A DNA stretch of 64,000 bases from Bradyrhizobium sp. ORS 285 (GCF_900176205.1 NZ_LT859959.1:1426001-1490000), one strand, 5' to 3'; shown: positions 26,411-35,279, numbered from the stretch's first letter. A program made the numbers and translations. The notes: generated from the letters alone by a model not told the origin.

Positions 26411-27400
26411 TTAAGGCGCGCTCGCGCGCGTCGCCATATCGCAGATGGCTTTCATGACCGCATCGCGGATGCCAGGGTCATAAAGATTGTGACCTGCGGC
26501 TTCGACGACACGGATTTCGGCCTCGCGCCACACTTCGGCGAGCCGCGCGGACGTCGATGGCGGGCAGAGCAGGTCGTAGCGGCCCTGCACGATGATGCCG
26601 GGAATGCCGGCGAGCTTTGTCGCATCGCGCAGCAGCTGATCCGGCGCCATGAAGCTGTCGTGCGAAAAGTAATGCGCCTCCATGAACGGCGTCGCCGGCA
26701 AGGCGCTGCCCGAACGGATCGCGAGGCGGTCGAGGTGGGGGCGTGCGGGCTTCACTTCCGACAGCGCCCGCTCGACGTCATGCCAGGCGCGTGCGGCCGG
26801 GCCGTGGATCGCGGGATCGGGATCGAGGATGCGGCGGAAATAGGCGTCGCAGGGATTGGCGCGCTCGGTCTCCGGCAGCATCTCGAGGAAGTCGCGATGC
26901 AGCGTGGGATGAAAGCGCGCCAGCGTCTCGCCGAACGCCATTTCCACCTCGGCGCGGGTGCCGAGAAAGGTCGCGCGCAGCACGAGGCCTGTGACGCGCT
27001 CTGGATGCGCCTGCGCATAGGCGAGTGCCAGTGTGGCGCCCCAGGAGCCGCCGATGACCATCCAGCGCTCGAAGTCGAACTTGGCGCGGATCGCCTCCAT
27101 GTCGGCGATCAGGTCGGGCAGGGTGTTGTTGTCGCGGCTGCGGGCGGGACGCGAGCGGCCGGCGCCGCGCTGGTCGAACAGCACGGCGTGAAAGCGCTCG
27201 GGATCGAACAGGCGGCGGTGATCCGGCTGGCAGCCGGAGCCGGGGCCGCCATGCAGATAGACGGCGGGGATGCCGCCGGCCCGGCCGCTGCTCTCGACAT
27301 AGATCTGGTGACCGCCGGAGACGTCGAGCCATTCCGAGGTCAGCGGCACGAACGGATCGTTGCGGCGCGCGGCGGCGCGGCCGGCTTCGGCGTCAGGCAT
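26411..27400 (-). CDS. Proline iminopeptidase-like alpha/beta hydrolase (peptidase S33)
   Basis: The protein has about 329 residues. YLHGGPGSGC supplies the oxyanion hole, GGSWGATLA the nucleophile Ser, GRYDLLCPP the Asp and AGHNLYDPG the His. The family removes N-terminal proline or similar residues from peptides in the cytoplasm. The ATG at 27400 lies inside the end of pqqE (8-nt overlap), so it is translationally coupled to the PQQ operon. It is not one of the classical PqqF/PqqG M16 peptidases. A role in trimming PqqA after PqqE cross-linking is attractive but unproven. Confidence 0.85.
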   Translation of the reverse strand: MPDAEAGRAAARRNDPFVPLTSEWLDVSGGHQIYVESSGRAGGIPAVYLHGGPGSGCQPDHRRLFDPERFHAVLFDQRGAGRSRPARSRDNNTLPDLIADMEAIRAKFDFERWMVIGGSWGATLALAYAQAHPERVTGLVLRATFLGTRAEVEMAFGETLARFHPTLHRDFLEMLPETERANPCDAYFRRILDPDPAIHGPAARAWHDVERALSEVKPARPHLDRLAIRSGSALPATPFMEAHYFSHDSFMAPDQLLRDATKLAGIPGIIVQGRYDLLCPPSTSARLAEVWREAEIRVVEAAGHNLYDPGIRDAVMKAICDMATRASAP

Positions 27401-28586
27401 CGGTGCTCTCGGGCGTGCCGCCGGCGAAGTTGCGATACAGGAAGCGGTCCTGGCCCGAGGCTGCATCGCGCTCGGCCTGCTTGAAGATGCTCTCGTGCAG
27501 GGGCGACAAGGTGCAGGCGGGATCGGTGTTGGCGGCATCGCCGGTCAGCGCGAAGGCCTGGCAGCGGCAGCCGCCGAAATCGATCTCGCGGAATTCGCAG
27601 GATTTGCACGGCTCCTTCATCCAGCCGGTGCCGCGATAGCGGTTGAAGGCCTCGGAGTTTTGCCAGATCCAGGCGATCGAGTTGTTCGAGCGCACCGACA
27701 TGAAGTCGAGCCCGGTGATGCTCTCGGCGGCGTGGCAGGGCAGCACCTTGCCTGAGGGCGAGATGTTGAAGAACTGCCGGCCCCAGCCACCCATGCACTT
27801 TTTCGGCCGCAGCGCGTAGTAGTCCGGCACGACGTAGTCGATCGTGAGCGTGCCCTTCAGCCGCTCGCGCGCCTCTTCGACCAGTCGGTCGGTTTCTTCC
27901 AACTGCTCGTAGGTCGGCATCAGGCTGGCGCGGTTCTTCAGCGCCCAGCCGTAATATTGCACGTTGGCGACCTCGAGCCGGTCGGCATCGAGATCGACGG
28001 CCATCTGAATGATATCCGGCAACTGATGCAGGTTCTGCCGGTGCATGACGGCATTGACCGTCAGCGGCAGGTCGAGCTCGCGTGTCCAGCGCGCCACTTC
28101 CAGTTTCTTCGCGTGGCCGCCCTTGTAGCCGCCGACGCGGTCGGCGACGACGGGCTCATTGCCCTGGAAGCTGATCTGCACGTGGCACAGGCCGGCGTCG
28201 GCCAGCTCCTTCAGCCGCTCGCGCGTCAGCAGCACCGCCGAGGTGATGAGATTGGTGTAGAGTCCGACGTCATTGGCATGCTGCACCAGCTCGACGATGT
28301 CCTTGCGTGCGGTCGGCTCGCCGCCGGAGAAATGCACCTGCAGCACACCGATCTCGGCGAGCTCCGACAGCACCTTCTTCCACTCGGCCGTCGTCAGCTC
28401 CTGTCCGGCGCGATCGAGCTCCAGCGGGTTGGAGCAGTAGGGGCATTGCAATGGACAACGATGGGTGAGCTCGAGCAGCACGGCGAGCGGAATGCCGTAG
28501 GTCTCGGCGATGGAGCCGCGGCGCTCCAGCACGGCGAGGCTGTCATTGCTGTCGATCTGCGGAGTCGTCTCGGTGAGTTCGGTCAT
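27393..28586 (-). CDS. pqqE: PqqA peptide cyclase (radical SAM)
   Basis: In this 397-residue enzyme, THRCPLQCPYC provides the CxxxCxxC radical-SAM cluster (Cys44, 48, 51). HFSGGEPTARKD is the SAM-binding GGEP motif, and the C-terminal Cys set (KKCMGGWGRQ, CKSCEFREIDFGGCRCQAF) is the SPASM domain with auxiliary clusters. It forms the Glu-Tyr carbon-carbon bond in PqqA, the first committed step of PQQ synthesis. The ATG at 28586 overlaps the pqqD stop by 4 nt. Family length and motifs are complete. Confidence 0.97.
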   Translation of the reverse strand: MTELTETTPQIDSNDSLAVLERRGSIAETYGIPLAVLLELTHRCPLQCPYCSNPLELDRAGQELTTAEWKKVLSELAEIGVLQVHFSGGEPTARKDIVELVQHANDVGLYTNLITSAVLLTRERLKELADAGLCHVQISFQGNEPVVADRVGGYKGGHAKKLEVARWTRELDLPLTVNAVMHRQNLHQLPDIIQMAVDLDADRLEVANVQYYGWALKNRASLMPTYEQLEETDRLVEEARERLKGTLTIDYVVPDYYALRPKKCMGGWGRQFFNISPSGKVLPCHAAESITGLDFMSVRSNNSIAWIWQNSEAFNRYRGTGWMKEPCKSCEFREIDFGGCRCQAFALTGDAANTDPACTLSPLHESIFKQAERDAASGQDRFLYRNFAGGTPESTDA

Positions 28587-28891
28587 GATGTCGTCTCCCG
28601 AACCTCGGTGAGAAAGCCCTTGTCGGCGAGATCCTGCAGCATCGCGACCACGTCGGTTGCAATGACATCGCGCGGCGCGGCGTATTTCGCCGCGAGCTCG
28701 TCGATGATCTCGGCCACACTGCGCGCGCCGTCGCACAGCTTCAGCACCTCGACCGCGATCTCATCCGGCGCCAGCACGCGCTCGGGCGCGAGGATCACCC
28801 AGACCTGCCGCGTCTCGTCGTACTTCAACTTCGTATGCCGCGGCAGCACCACGCGGCTGGTTTCGGTGACCTGGATGTGACGCGGGGCCAT
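28583..28891 (-). CDS. pqqD: PQQ biosynthesis peptide chaperone PqqD
   Basis: A 102-residue protein starts at the ATG at 28891. RHTKLKYDETRQVWVILAPERVLAPDEIAVEVLKLCDG is the typical PqqD winged-helix peptide-recognition fold. PqqD binds the PqqA precursor and delivers it to PqqE. The stop overlaps the pqqE start (ATGA). The 227-nt gap to pqqC upstream holds a family A palindrome, so pqqD-pqqE-peptidase may be a separately tuned half of the operon. Confidence 0.93.
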   Translation of the reverse strand: MAPRHIQVTETSRVVLPRHTKLKYDETRQVWVILAPERVLAPDEIAVEVLKLCDGARSVAEIIDELAAKYAAPRDVIATDVVAMLQDLADKGFLTEVRETTS

Positions 28892-28955
28892 GGCGGGGTC
28901 TCTAGGGCGTTTGATTTTGCAGGAGCACAGTGGCTGCGCAGCGCGCGGTGCAACT

Positions 28956-29075
28956 CCCCTCCCCCTTGCGGGGAGGGGTTGGGGGTGGGGGTCCCAGCAA
29001 TGACTGCCCGTGTGGCCCCCCACCCCCGACCCCTCCCCGCCTAGCGAAGCTCCGCTTCGCGCGGGGGGAGGGGGG
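28956..29075. repeat. Family A palindrome inside the pqq operon, with nested insertion
   Basis: The left arm (28956-28994) matches the arms of the 18249 element. The right arm begins at about 29014 but is split after CCCCTCCCCGC by about 21 nt containing GCGAAGCTCCGCTTCGC, itself a perfect 7-bp hairpin. It sits between pqqC and pqqD. Confidence 0.75.
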
Positions 29076-29118
29076 AGCACCGATCGCGGCGCGGGAGGGG
29101 TGGTCCAAACGGCGCACG

Positions 29119-29898
29119 TCATCCCTCCTTCGGCACAAACGCGCCCGGCGGGATGTGGCCCTCCACATACGCGTGATACAGCGCGTCGAGCTGCACCCAC
29201 AGCACGTTGGTCTTGAAGATCAGCGCATTGCACACCGCGGCGCGCTGCTCCGGTGTCGTCGCATGCTCCTTGACGAAATGCAGCGCGAAGTTGGCGTCCC
29301 GCGGCGCCTGGGTGAGGCGGCGCTTGAAGTAGCTCATCGTGTCGTTGTTGACGAAATTGTAGTGCTCGAGCATCCCCGAGATGCGCTCTTCATGGATGCT
29401 GGGCGCAAACAGCTCGGTCAGCGACGAGGCGATCGCCTCCAGCGGCGAGCGGTCGCGGCAGAAATGCACATACGCCTCCACGGCAAAGCGCGTCGCCGGC
29501 AGAATGCCCTCGGTGGACTCCACATAGGCCGTGTCGAGGCCGAGGCCTTCGGTCAGCTTCAGCCAGCGCTCGATGCCGCCCTCGCTGCCGACATCGCCGT
29601 CATGATCCTCGATGCGGTGCCGCCATTCCAGCCGCGTGGCGCGGTCGCGGAAGCGGGTCATCACCATCGCGTCCTTCAGCGGGATCGTCGATTGGTAGTA
29701 GTAGCGGTTCAGCGCCCAGGCCTGCACCTGGCCCTTGTTGAGCTTGCCGCTGTGCAGGAGCTTATGGAACGGGTGGTGGTTGTGATAGCGCGTCGCGCCA
29801 ATGTGGCGCAGCGCCGCTTCCAATTCGCTTGCAGTGTTCAGCGTCACGCCGCGTCCGATCGACAGCGCCGTCATTCCGCTCAGATTGACCTCACTCAC
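29119..29898 (-). CDS. pqqC: Pyrroloquinoline-quinone synthase
   Basis: The 259-residue cofactorless oxidase carries out the final ring closure and eight-electron oxidation to PQQ. RYHNHHPFHKLLHSGKL, RYYYQSTIPLKDA and the IEDHDGD segment are conserved active-site regions, as is LTELFAPSIHEERI. The ATG at 29898 overlaps the pqqB stop by 4 nt. Normal PqqC length is about 250 residues. Confidence 0.96.
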   Translation of the reverse strand: MSEVNLSGMTALSIGRGVTLNTASELEAALRHIGATRYHNHHPFHKLLHSGKLNKGQVQAWALNRYYYQSTIPLKDAMVMTRFRDRATRLEWRHRIEDHDGDVGSEGGIERWLKLTEGLGLDTAYVESTEGILPATRFAVEAYVHFCRDRSPLEAIASSLTELFAPSIHEERISGMLEHYNFVNNDTMSYFKRRLTQAPRDANFALHFVKEHATTPEQRAAVCNALIFKTNVLWVQLDALYHAYVEGHIPPGAFVPKEG

Positions 29899-30824
29899 AG
29901 TACGATCTCCATCCCTTCAGCGGGGATTTCCCATCCCTCGCGTTCCAACGTTTGCCGCTCGGGTGAGGCGTGCAGCCACGCCGGATTGGAGTTGTTGATG
30001 TGCAGGAAGATCTTCCTGCCGATCCCGAGGTCCGCCAGCTGCTTGATCGCGCCGCTTTCTCCGGACATCGCGATATGCCCCATGCTCTGCCCGGTCTTGT
30101 TGCCGAGTCCGGCCTGGATCATTTCGTCGTCGCGCCACACCGTGCCGTCAAACAGCACCAGCGGCGCGCCTTTCAATCTCGTTCTCAGCTCATGATCGAC
30201 ATCGGCGCAGGCGGCGATGACGTAGGCATATTGCCCGCTCTCGACGTCCTCGATCTTGAGGCCCAGCGTGTCGCCGGCCGAGGAACTGCCGCCGGGATGC
30301 TGCTTGTCGCGCAGATACCAGGCGCTGGTGCCGGACACCGCGAACGCCGTGATCTCCAGCCCCGACGGCGAGCCATCCTGCAGCAGCGGGCGGAACGGAA
30401 CGTCGATCACGATCGGCACGCGCTTGACGTTCTCGTCCTTCAACACATCGAAGATGTTGTTCGATCTGAGGATCGCAAGCACTTTCGGATGCGCGTGGAT
30501 CGAAAAAGACGAGCTCTCGCGCATCGACAGCAGGCCGGTGACGGCATCAATCTCGCCATTGGTCAGGATCACGCCGGCGATCGGGCTGTGGCGCAGCGCG
30601 CCGGGCTTGGGATGCAGCTGCGGCGTCGAGGTCACCTGCTGGCGCAGGTCGGGCGAGGCATTGATCAGGAACCAGTTGGCGCCATCGGCGCTGACCGCGA
30701 CCGAGGCCTGGCTGTTCTGGATCTCGGGATGCGAGGTGCGCGCGGCGCGGCACACGGCGCAGCCGCAATTCCACTGCGGGACTCCGCCGCCCGCGGCGGC
30801 GCCCAGGACGACGAGGCGAAGCAT
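29895..30824 (-). CDS. pqqB: PQQ biosynthesis hydroxylase PqqB
   Basis: The 309-residue metallo-beta-lactamase-fold protein begins MLRLVVLGAAAGGGVPQWNC, the invariant PqqB start, with CGCAVCRAAR as the Cys cluster that binds zinc. ILTNGEIDAVTGLLSMRE and IFLHINNSNPAW are further PqqB signatures. It hydroxylates the PQQ precursor. It overlaps pqqC by 4 nt and starts 220 nt after pqqA, a gap that contains a 16-nt tandem repeat. Confidence 0.96.
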   Translation of the reverse strand: MLRLVVLGAAAGGGVPQWNCGCAVCRAARTSHPEIQNSQASVAVSADGANWFLINASPDLRQQVTSTPQLHPKPGALRHSPIAGVILTNGEIDAVTGLLSMRESSSFSIHAHPKVLAILRSNNIFDVLKDENVKRVPIVIDVPFRPLLQDGSPSGLEITAFAVSGTSAWYLRDKQHPGGSSSAGDTLGLKIEDVESGQYAYVIAACADVDHELRTRLKGAPLVLFDGTVWRDDEMIQAGLGNKTGQSMGHIAMSGESGAIKQLADLGIGRKIFLHINNSNPAWLHASPERQTLEREGWEIPAEGMEIVL

Positions 30825-30873
30825 GAGCCGTCTCCTGGAATTCAGCTGTGGTGGCGCACGCGATTACCGGCGG

Positions 30874-30921
30874 CAGGATGACCTGGGGTCAGGATGATCT
30901 GAGATCAGGATGACCGGAGGT
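30874..30921. repeat. Three 16-nt tandem repeats between pqqA and pqqB
   Basis: CAGGATGACCTGGGGT, CAGGATGATCTGAGAT and CAGGATGACCGGAGGT lie head to tail, followed by a partial CAGGA. They lie in the pqqA-pqqB intercistronic region, where transcript levels of pqqA and the rest of the operon usually diverge. Confidence 0.85.
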
Positions 30922-31044
30922 CAGGACAGCGACGAGGGTGGGACATCGGACCCGCGTACGGGCTGGCACATACGCGATCACAGATCCCCACCCTCAAGCG
31001 TCGACGTCCCGATCCCGGCGGGACCTGGACGTCACACCCGCCAA

Positions 31045-31125
31045 TTATTTGCGGGCGGCGCAGGCATACATGTTGATTTCCATGCCGACCGGCACTTCAA
31101 CAATCTTCGGTGCTTTCCAGGCCAT
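31045..31125 (-). CDS. pqqA: PQQ precursor peptide PqqA
   Basis: This is a 26-codon gene that is easily missed. It reads MAWKAPKIVEVPVG followed by M, Glu16, I, N, M, Tyr20 and the tail ACAARK. Glu16 and Tyr20 in the E-x3-Y motif are the two residues that PqqE joins to make PQQ. GAAGGAGAGGACA just before the ATG at 31125 is a strong ribosome site, fitting the high expression usual for PqqA. It is the first gene of the minus-strand pqqABCDE cluster. Confidence 0.97.
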   Translation of the reverse strand: MAWKAPKIVEVPVGMEINMYACAARK

Positions 31126-31430
31126 TGTCCTCTCCTTCAAGACGGGACGGTTATCGTCCTCAGCATTAAACTACCGTGCTACGAAAAGTTCGCCAGTGGA
31201 ATCTTTTTGTTTGAGCGTCTCAGGCCCGCTTATTGCAGTGCGAAGTCGCAAACGCGAATTGCTATGGTTTTCGTCGGTTTGAGCCGCGAAAACAACGAAT
31301 TCGTGATCGAAGGCTTCGCACCGCCGTCCTGTTCCGCCATTAGCTTGGGGCGCGCAGCGGGGCGGATAAAGCGGTTGTGAGAGGTTCGAGACTTCAAAAT
31401 CCCAGCGTGTGACCCCATTGGAAACTGACG
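31126..31430. promoter_or_regulatory. Divergent intergenic region between pqqA and the DUF6894 gene
   Basis: These 305 nt must contain the pqqA promoter (minus strand) and probably that of the plus-strand DUF6894 gene. The part near 31160-31290 is clearly more AT-rich than its surroundings. I see no ORF with coding character and no recognisable operator. Confidence 0.5.
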
Positions 31431-31688
31431 ATGCCAAGATATTTCTTCAACACACGGATCGGCGAGGAACTGGTCTCCGACACCGACGGCGAAGTGCTGC
31501 GCAATCCGGACCGCGCGTGGGAAGTCGCGCGCGACATGATCAAGGAACTGCTGCGTACCGAAGGCGGCAATGCGGCGCTGATGACGGCCGTCATCGAGGT
31601 CACCGACGAGGATGGCGAGATCGTGCTGGAGTTTCCGTTCTCGGAAGCGATCTTCAACATGACCGCGCAATCCATGACGCGGCACTGA
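31431..31688 (+). CDS. DUF6894 family small protein
   Basis: An 85-residue protein begins MPRYFFNTRIGEELVSDTDG. PRYFFN...DxxG...AWEVARDMIKELL is the typical pattern of this small rhizobial family, which has many paralogues per genome and no known function. It is soluble and acidic. It has no obvious operon partner. Confidence 0.85.
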   Translation: MPRYFFNTRIGEELVSDTDGEVLRNPDRAWEVARDMIKELLRTEGGNAALMTAVIEVTDEDGEIVLEFPFSEAIFNMTAQSMTRH

Positions 31689-31727
31689 GCGGGACCGCGC
31701 CGCGTATCGCACGCAGACGGCGCGCGC

Positions 31728-32162
31728 TCAGACGGAATGACGGGGCCGTACCAGCTCGCCGCGGGTGCTGGCGATTCCCATCTCGAAACTGTCCGCAATG
31801 CGGCGGGCGCGGACGATGAAGAGTTTTCCGAGCTCCGGCGCGAACAGGTCCTTCGCGGTCGCCTCGAACAGCTGCAGCCAGCGGTCGAAATGCGGGCCGC
31901 GCAGCTCCAGGACCAGATGTGGCCGCATCGGCGCGCCGCTGTAGCGGCCGGTCTTCAGGAACATCGACGACCAGAAATCGCTGATCTTGCCGATGTGCTC
32001 GTCCCAATCCTCGACCGTGTGGTTGAAGATCGGTCCAATCAGCTCGTCCTCGCGCGCGCGGCCATAGAACGTCTCGACCAGCCGGCGGATCGCAGCGTCG
32101 TCGAGTTCCGGATTTTGAACCGCGAGGGGATGTCTTTCAGGCTGGGCGGCGGGCATGCTCAT
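31728..32162 (-). CDS. Group III truncated haemoglobin
   Basis: The 144-residue globin contains LVETFYGRAREDELIGPIFN, WDEHIGKISDFWSSMFL and GPHFDRWLQLFEATA; the His of GPHFDRW is the expected proximal haem ligand. Group III truncated globins bind oxygen or NO and are linked to microaerobic or nitrosative conditions. The ATG at 32162 gives MSMPAAQPERHPLAVQNPEL. It is a lone gene flanked by a family C repeat on its 5' side. Confidence 0.88.
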   Translation of the reverse strand: MSMPAAQPERHPLAVQNPELDDAAIRRLVETFYGRAREDELIGPIFNHTVEDWDEHIGKISDFWSSMFLKTGRYSGAPMRPHLVLELRGPHFDRWLQLFEATAKDLFAPELGKLFIVRARRIADSFEMGIASTRGELVRPRHSV

Positions 32163-32214
32163 GGCGTTGTATATAGGGATTGAGTGCGGCGCAGGGAATG
32201 CCGCGCCGCGTTGG

Positions 32215-32359
32215 GCCTCATGGTTCGAGACGCGCCGAAGACGGCGCTCCTCACCATGAGGGTAAACAGTGTGCGGAGAGGAGTGCGGAGAACAATCCTC
32301 GCCGCATATTCCGCCCTCATCCTGAGGAGCGCGCCTCCGGCGCGCGTCTCGAAGGATGG
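32215..32359. repeat. Palindromic intergenic repeat, family C
   Basis: One unit runs from GCCTCATGGTTCGAGACGCG to CTCCTCACCATGAGGG. The inverted partner runs from CCCTCATCCTGAGGAGCGCG to GTCTCGAAGGATGG. It fills the gap between the globin and the lactonase-like gene. Confidence 0.8.
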
Positions 32360-32387
32360 CCACAAGTTCGCTCTCTCCACCCGCCGC

Positions 32388-33491
32388 TCACGGCAGGGTG
32401 ACGAATTCCACCCAGTTCGGCTTCTTGCCGACAGCGTAGGACTTCACCTTCTCCGGTGCGCCGCTGGCCGCATCGATCTTGTACACCGTCATGCCGTTTG
32501 ACACCTCGCCGACTGCGGCCAGATAGCGCCCGGTCGGATCGATGGCGAAGCCGCGCGGCTGGGTCTCGGTCGGCACGCTGCCGATCAGGCTCACGCGCCC
32601 GCTGGCCGCATCGATCTTGAACGCGGCCAATGTGTTGGAGCCGCGCTCCGACGTGTAGAGAAACTTGCCATCAGGCGTCGCATGAAGATCGGCCGCCCAG
32701 GGCTTGCCGGTGAAGCCCGGGGGCAGGGTGGTGATGCGCTGCTGCTCGGTCCACGTACCCTTCTCGGCGTCATAGGCATAAACCGCGAGATCGGCGTTGA
32801 GCTCGTGCAGGAGATAGATGAACTTGCCGTTCGGGTGGAAGATGAAGTGCCGCGGCCCTGATTTCTCCGGCGTCTTCACCGTCAGCTTGTCCTGCGCGGT
32901 CAGCGTGCCCGTGGCCGCATCGAAGGCGAAGCCGAGCACCTGGTCGGAGCCGAGATTGGTCGCGAACACGAAGCGGTTGTCAGGCGAGGGCAGGAACGCG
33001 TGGGCGTTCAGCCCGGTAGGGATCACCTGGCTCGGCGCTGCGACGACGCCGTTGGCCTGCACCGGATTCTCCGCCACCTTGTTGCCGCCATAGGAGGCGC
33101 TGAACAGCAGCTTGCCGGTGCGATCGAAGGCGATGTTGGCCATGCTGTCGGCGAGCGGGCCGTTGCCGATGTGCGTGAGCTGGCCGGTCTTGGCGTCGAT
33201 CGCAAAGCTCTCCGCTTGAAAAGGTTGCGAACGGACGCCGGCAATCAGCAGCTTCTTGTCCGGACTGACCGCGAGCGGGGTCGACGAGCCCGGCTTCTCG
33301 ACGCCGACGAAGGCGGCCGTCTGCACCGGGCTCATCTCGCCGGTCGCGGCATCGAACTTGAACACGCTGATGTCGTTGCTGTCGGCATTGCCGACATAGG
33401 CGTAGGTCTCGGCGTACCCTGCGCGCGGCGCCAGCGTTGCCGCGGCGGCCAGGACGAATGTTGCGGCCAGGATGGTGCCCGATCTGATCAT
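32388..33491 (-). CDS. Exported lactonase-family beta-propeller protein
   Basis: The 367-residue protein has a signal peptide (MIRSGTILAATFVLAAAATL...AGYA) and then repeated beta-propeller blades of the type FAFDAATGTLTAQ, FKIDAASGRVSLIGS and LLIAG/FVFATN. This matches the PF10282 lactonase family, whose cytoplasmic E. coli relative (YbhE/Pgl) is a 6-phosphogluconolactonase. The export signal argues for a periplasmic role, perhaps sugar lactone hydrolysis next to PQQ-dependent oxidation (inference). No operon partner is visible. Confidence 0.82.
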   Translation of the reverse strand: MIRSGTILAATFVLAAAATLAPRAGYAETYAYVGNADSNDISVFKFDAATGEMSPVQTAAFVGVEKPGSSTPLAVSPDKKLLIAGVRSQPFQAESFAIDAKTGQLTHIGNGPLADSMANIAFDRTGKLLFSASYGGNKVAENPVQANGVVAAPSQVIPTGLNAHAFLPSPDNRFVFATNLGSDQVLGFAFDAATGTLTAQDKLTVKTPEKSGPRHFIFHPNGKFIYLLHELNADLAVYAYDAEKGTWTEQQRITTLPPGFTGKPWAADLHATPDGKFLYTSERGSNTLAAFKIDAASGRVSLIGSVPTETQPRGFAIDPTGRYLAAVGEVSNGMTVYKIDAASGAPEKVKSYAVGKKPNWVEFVTLP

Positions 33492-33601
33492 GTGCTTCCC
33501 CCTTTGTGATGTTGTTGATTGAGGTCTTAAAGTCGTTTGTCAGGCTTGACCAAGCCTGTTTCCGGATCGATCGATGCAGGACGGGTATTGATCGCGGTGG
33601 G

Positions 33602-33740
33602 GGCCTCATGGTTCGAGACGCGCCGCGAGCGGCGCTCCTCACCATGAGGGGAAGCGGCGCGAAGTGCCGCGACCTATGCTCGTCACACCCTCAGCCCTCG
33701 TCCTGAGGAGCCCGCCGGAGGCGGGCGTCTCGAAGGACGG
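33602..33740. repeat. Palindromic intergenic repeat, family C
   Basis: The left unit is GCCTCATGGTTCGAGACGCG to ACCATGAGGGG and the right unit is CCTGAGGAGCCCGCCGGAGG to GTCTCGAAGGACGG. It occupies the 393-nt gap between the lactonase-like gene and the amidase; nothing else is recognised there. Confidence 0.8.
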
Positions 33741-33884
33741 CCGCGGGCACCAGCGCTCCCGCGGTTCCACAACTTCACCGGTCCAGTCGAGGAGCCCGCG
33801 CCTCTGCATAGCCCGCTTCACAATGCGCGGCTTTCTCACTGCCACCCGCCGCGCTAAGAACGCCAGACCACCACGGAGCTCCCC

Positions 33885-35279
33885 ATGACCGATCTCTGGC
33901 GCCTGCCGGCTGCCGCTCTTGCCGCCCTCATCAAGTCGAAACAGGTCTCCGCGCGCGATGCCGCGACCTCGGCACTGGCCCGGCTCGATGCGGTCAATCC
34001 CGCGATCAACGCCGTGATCGACCACCGCCCCGAGGACGTGCTGCAGCAGGCCGACGCCATCGACGCCAGGCTCGCGCGTGGCGAGGATCCGGGACCGCTT
34101 GCCGGCGTGCCCGTCACGATCAAGGTCAATGTCGACCAGGAAGGCTACGCCACCACCAACGGACTCAATCTGCAGAAGGACGCGATCGCGTCGGCGCATA
34201 ACCCGGTCGTCAACAATTTCGTCAAGGCCGGCGCCGTGCTGCTCGGCCGCACCAACACGCCGGCGGTGTCCTATCGCTGGTTCACCAGCAACCTCATCCA
34301 CGGCCACACCAAGAACCCGCGCGATCCCGGCATCACGCCCGGCGGCTCCTCCGGCGGCGCCGGCTCGGCCACCGCCGCCGGCATCGGCCATATCGGCCAC
34401 GGCACCGACATCGCCGGCTCCGTCCGCTATCCCGCCTATGCCTGCGGCATCCACGGCCTGCGCCCGACGGTCGGCCGCATCCCCGCCTTCAACACCTGCC
34501 TGCCGGAGCGCCCCATTGGCCCGCAGATCAGCGCCGTCTCCGGCCCGCTCGCCCGCACGGTCAACGACGTCAGGATCGCGCTTGCCGCGATGTCTGCGCG
34601 CGACGTCCGCGACGTCTGGTGGATGCCGGTGCCGCTCGAAGGTCCTCCCTTGCCGAAGCGCGTCACGCTCTGCGTCAATCCCGACGGCCTGAACCCGGTG
34701 CCGGAAGTCGTCGCCGCGCTGCGCGACACCGCTAAGCGGCTGGAGGCCGCCGGCTGGACCGTCGAGGAGATCCAGGACACGCCGCCGATGCAGGAGGCCG
34801 CGCTGCTGCAGACCCGGCTCTGGCTCGGCGACGGCTACGAGGCGCAACTCGCGGCCGCTGAAAAGGAAGGCGACCCCGGCGCGCTCGCCTGCCTGCGCGG
34901 CAACCGTGACAAGGTGCATCCGTTCGATCTCTCGGCGACGCTCGCCCGCCGCGCCGCGCTGACCCGGCAATGGCTCCTGTTCATGGAGCAGCATCCGCTG
35001 CTGCTGATGCCCGTCTCCGGCATGCTGCCGTTCGCCGACCAGCTCGACCGCAAGGACGAAGACTCCTTCAAGCGGGTCTGGCACGCCCAGCTGACGCAGA
35101 TCGCGATTCCGTTCTTTGGCCTGCCGGGCCTCGTCGTCTCGACCGGCATGGTTGGCCGCGTCCCCGTCGGCGTACAGCTCGTCGGCCAGCGCTTTCGCGA
35201 GGACATGTGCCTCGCCGCGGGCGAGGCCATCGAGGCCGGCGGCACGCCACCGTCGCCGATCGATCCGGTGCTTGGGTGA
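33885..35279 (+). CDS. Amidase signature family protein
   Basis: The 464-residue cytoplasmic amide hydrolase has the complete Ser-cisSer-Lys triad: Lys80 in VTIKVNVD, Ser155 in PGGSSGG and Ser179 in GTDIAGSVR. The spacing is as in other family members. The GTDIAGS loop replaces the common GSDTGGS. The substrate is unknown. It overlaps the glutathione peroxidase gene (TGATG) and heads a three-gene operon with DUF3297. Confidence 0.9.
   Translation: MTDLWRLPAAALAALIKSKQVSARDAATSALARLDAVNPAINAVIDHRPEDVLQQADAIDARLARGEDPGPLAGVPVTIKVNVDQEGYATTNGLNLQKDAIASAHNPVVNNFVKAGAVLLGRTNTPAVSYRWFTSNLIHGHTKNPRDPGITPGGSSGGAGSATAAGIGHIGHGTDIAGSVRYPAYACGIHGLRPTVGRIPAFNTCLPERPIGPQISAVSGPLARTVNDVRIALAAMSARDVRDVWWMPVPLEGPPLPKRVTLCVNPDGLNPVPEVVAALRDTAKRLEAAGWTVEEIQDTPPMQEAALLQTRLWLGDGYEAQLAAAEKEGDPGALACLRGNRDKVHPFDLSATLARRAALTRQWLLFMEQHPLLLMPVSGMLPFADQLDRKDEDSFKRVWHAQLTQIAIPFFGLPGLVVSTGMVGRVPVGVQLVGQRFREDMCLAAGEAIEAGGTPPSPIDPVLG

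Noticed and set aside
30874..30921. Possible CRISPR array
   Set aside because: The three 16-nt units are contiguous, with no unique spacers and no cas genes nearby.
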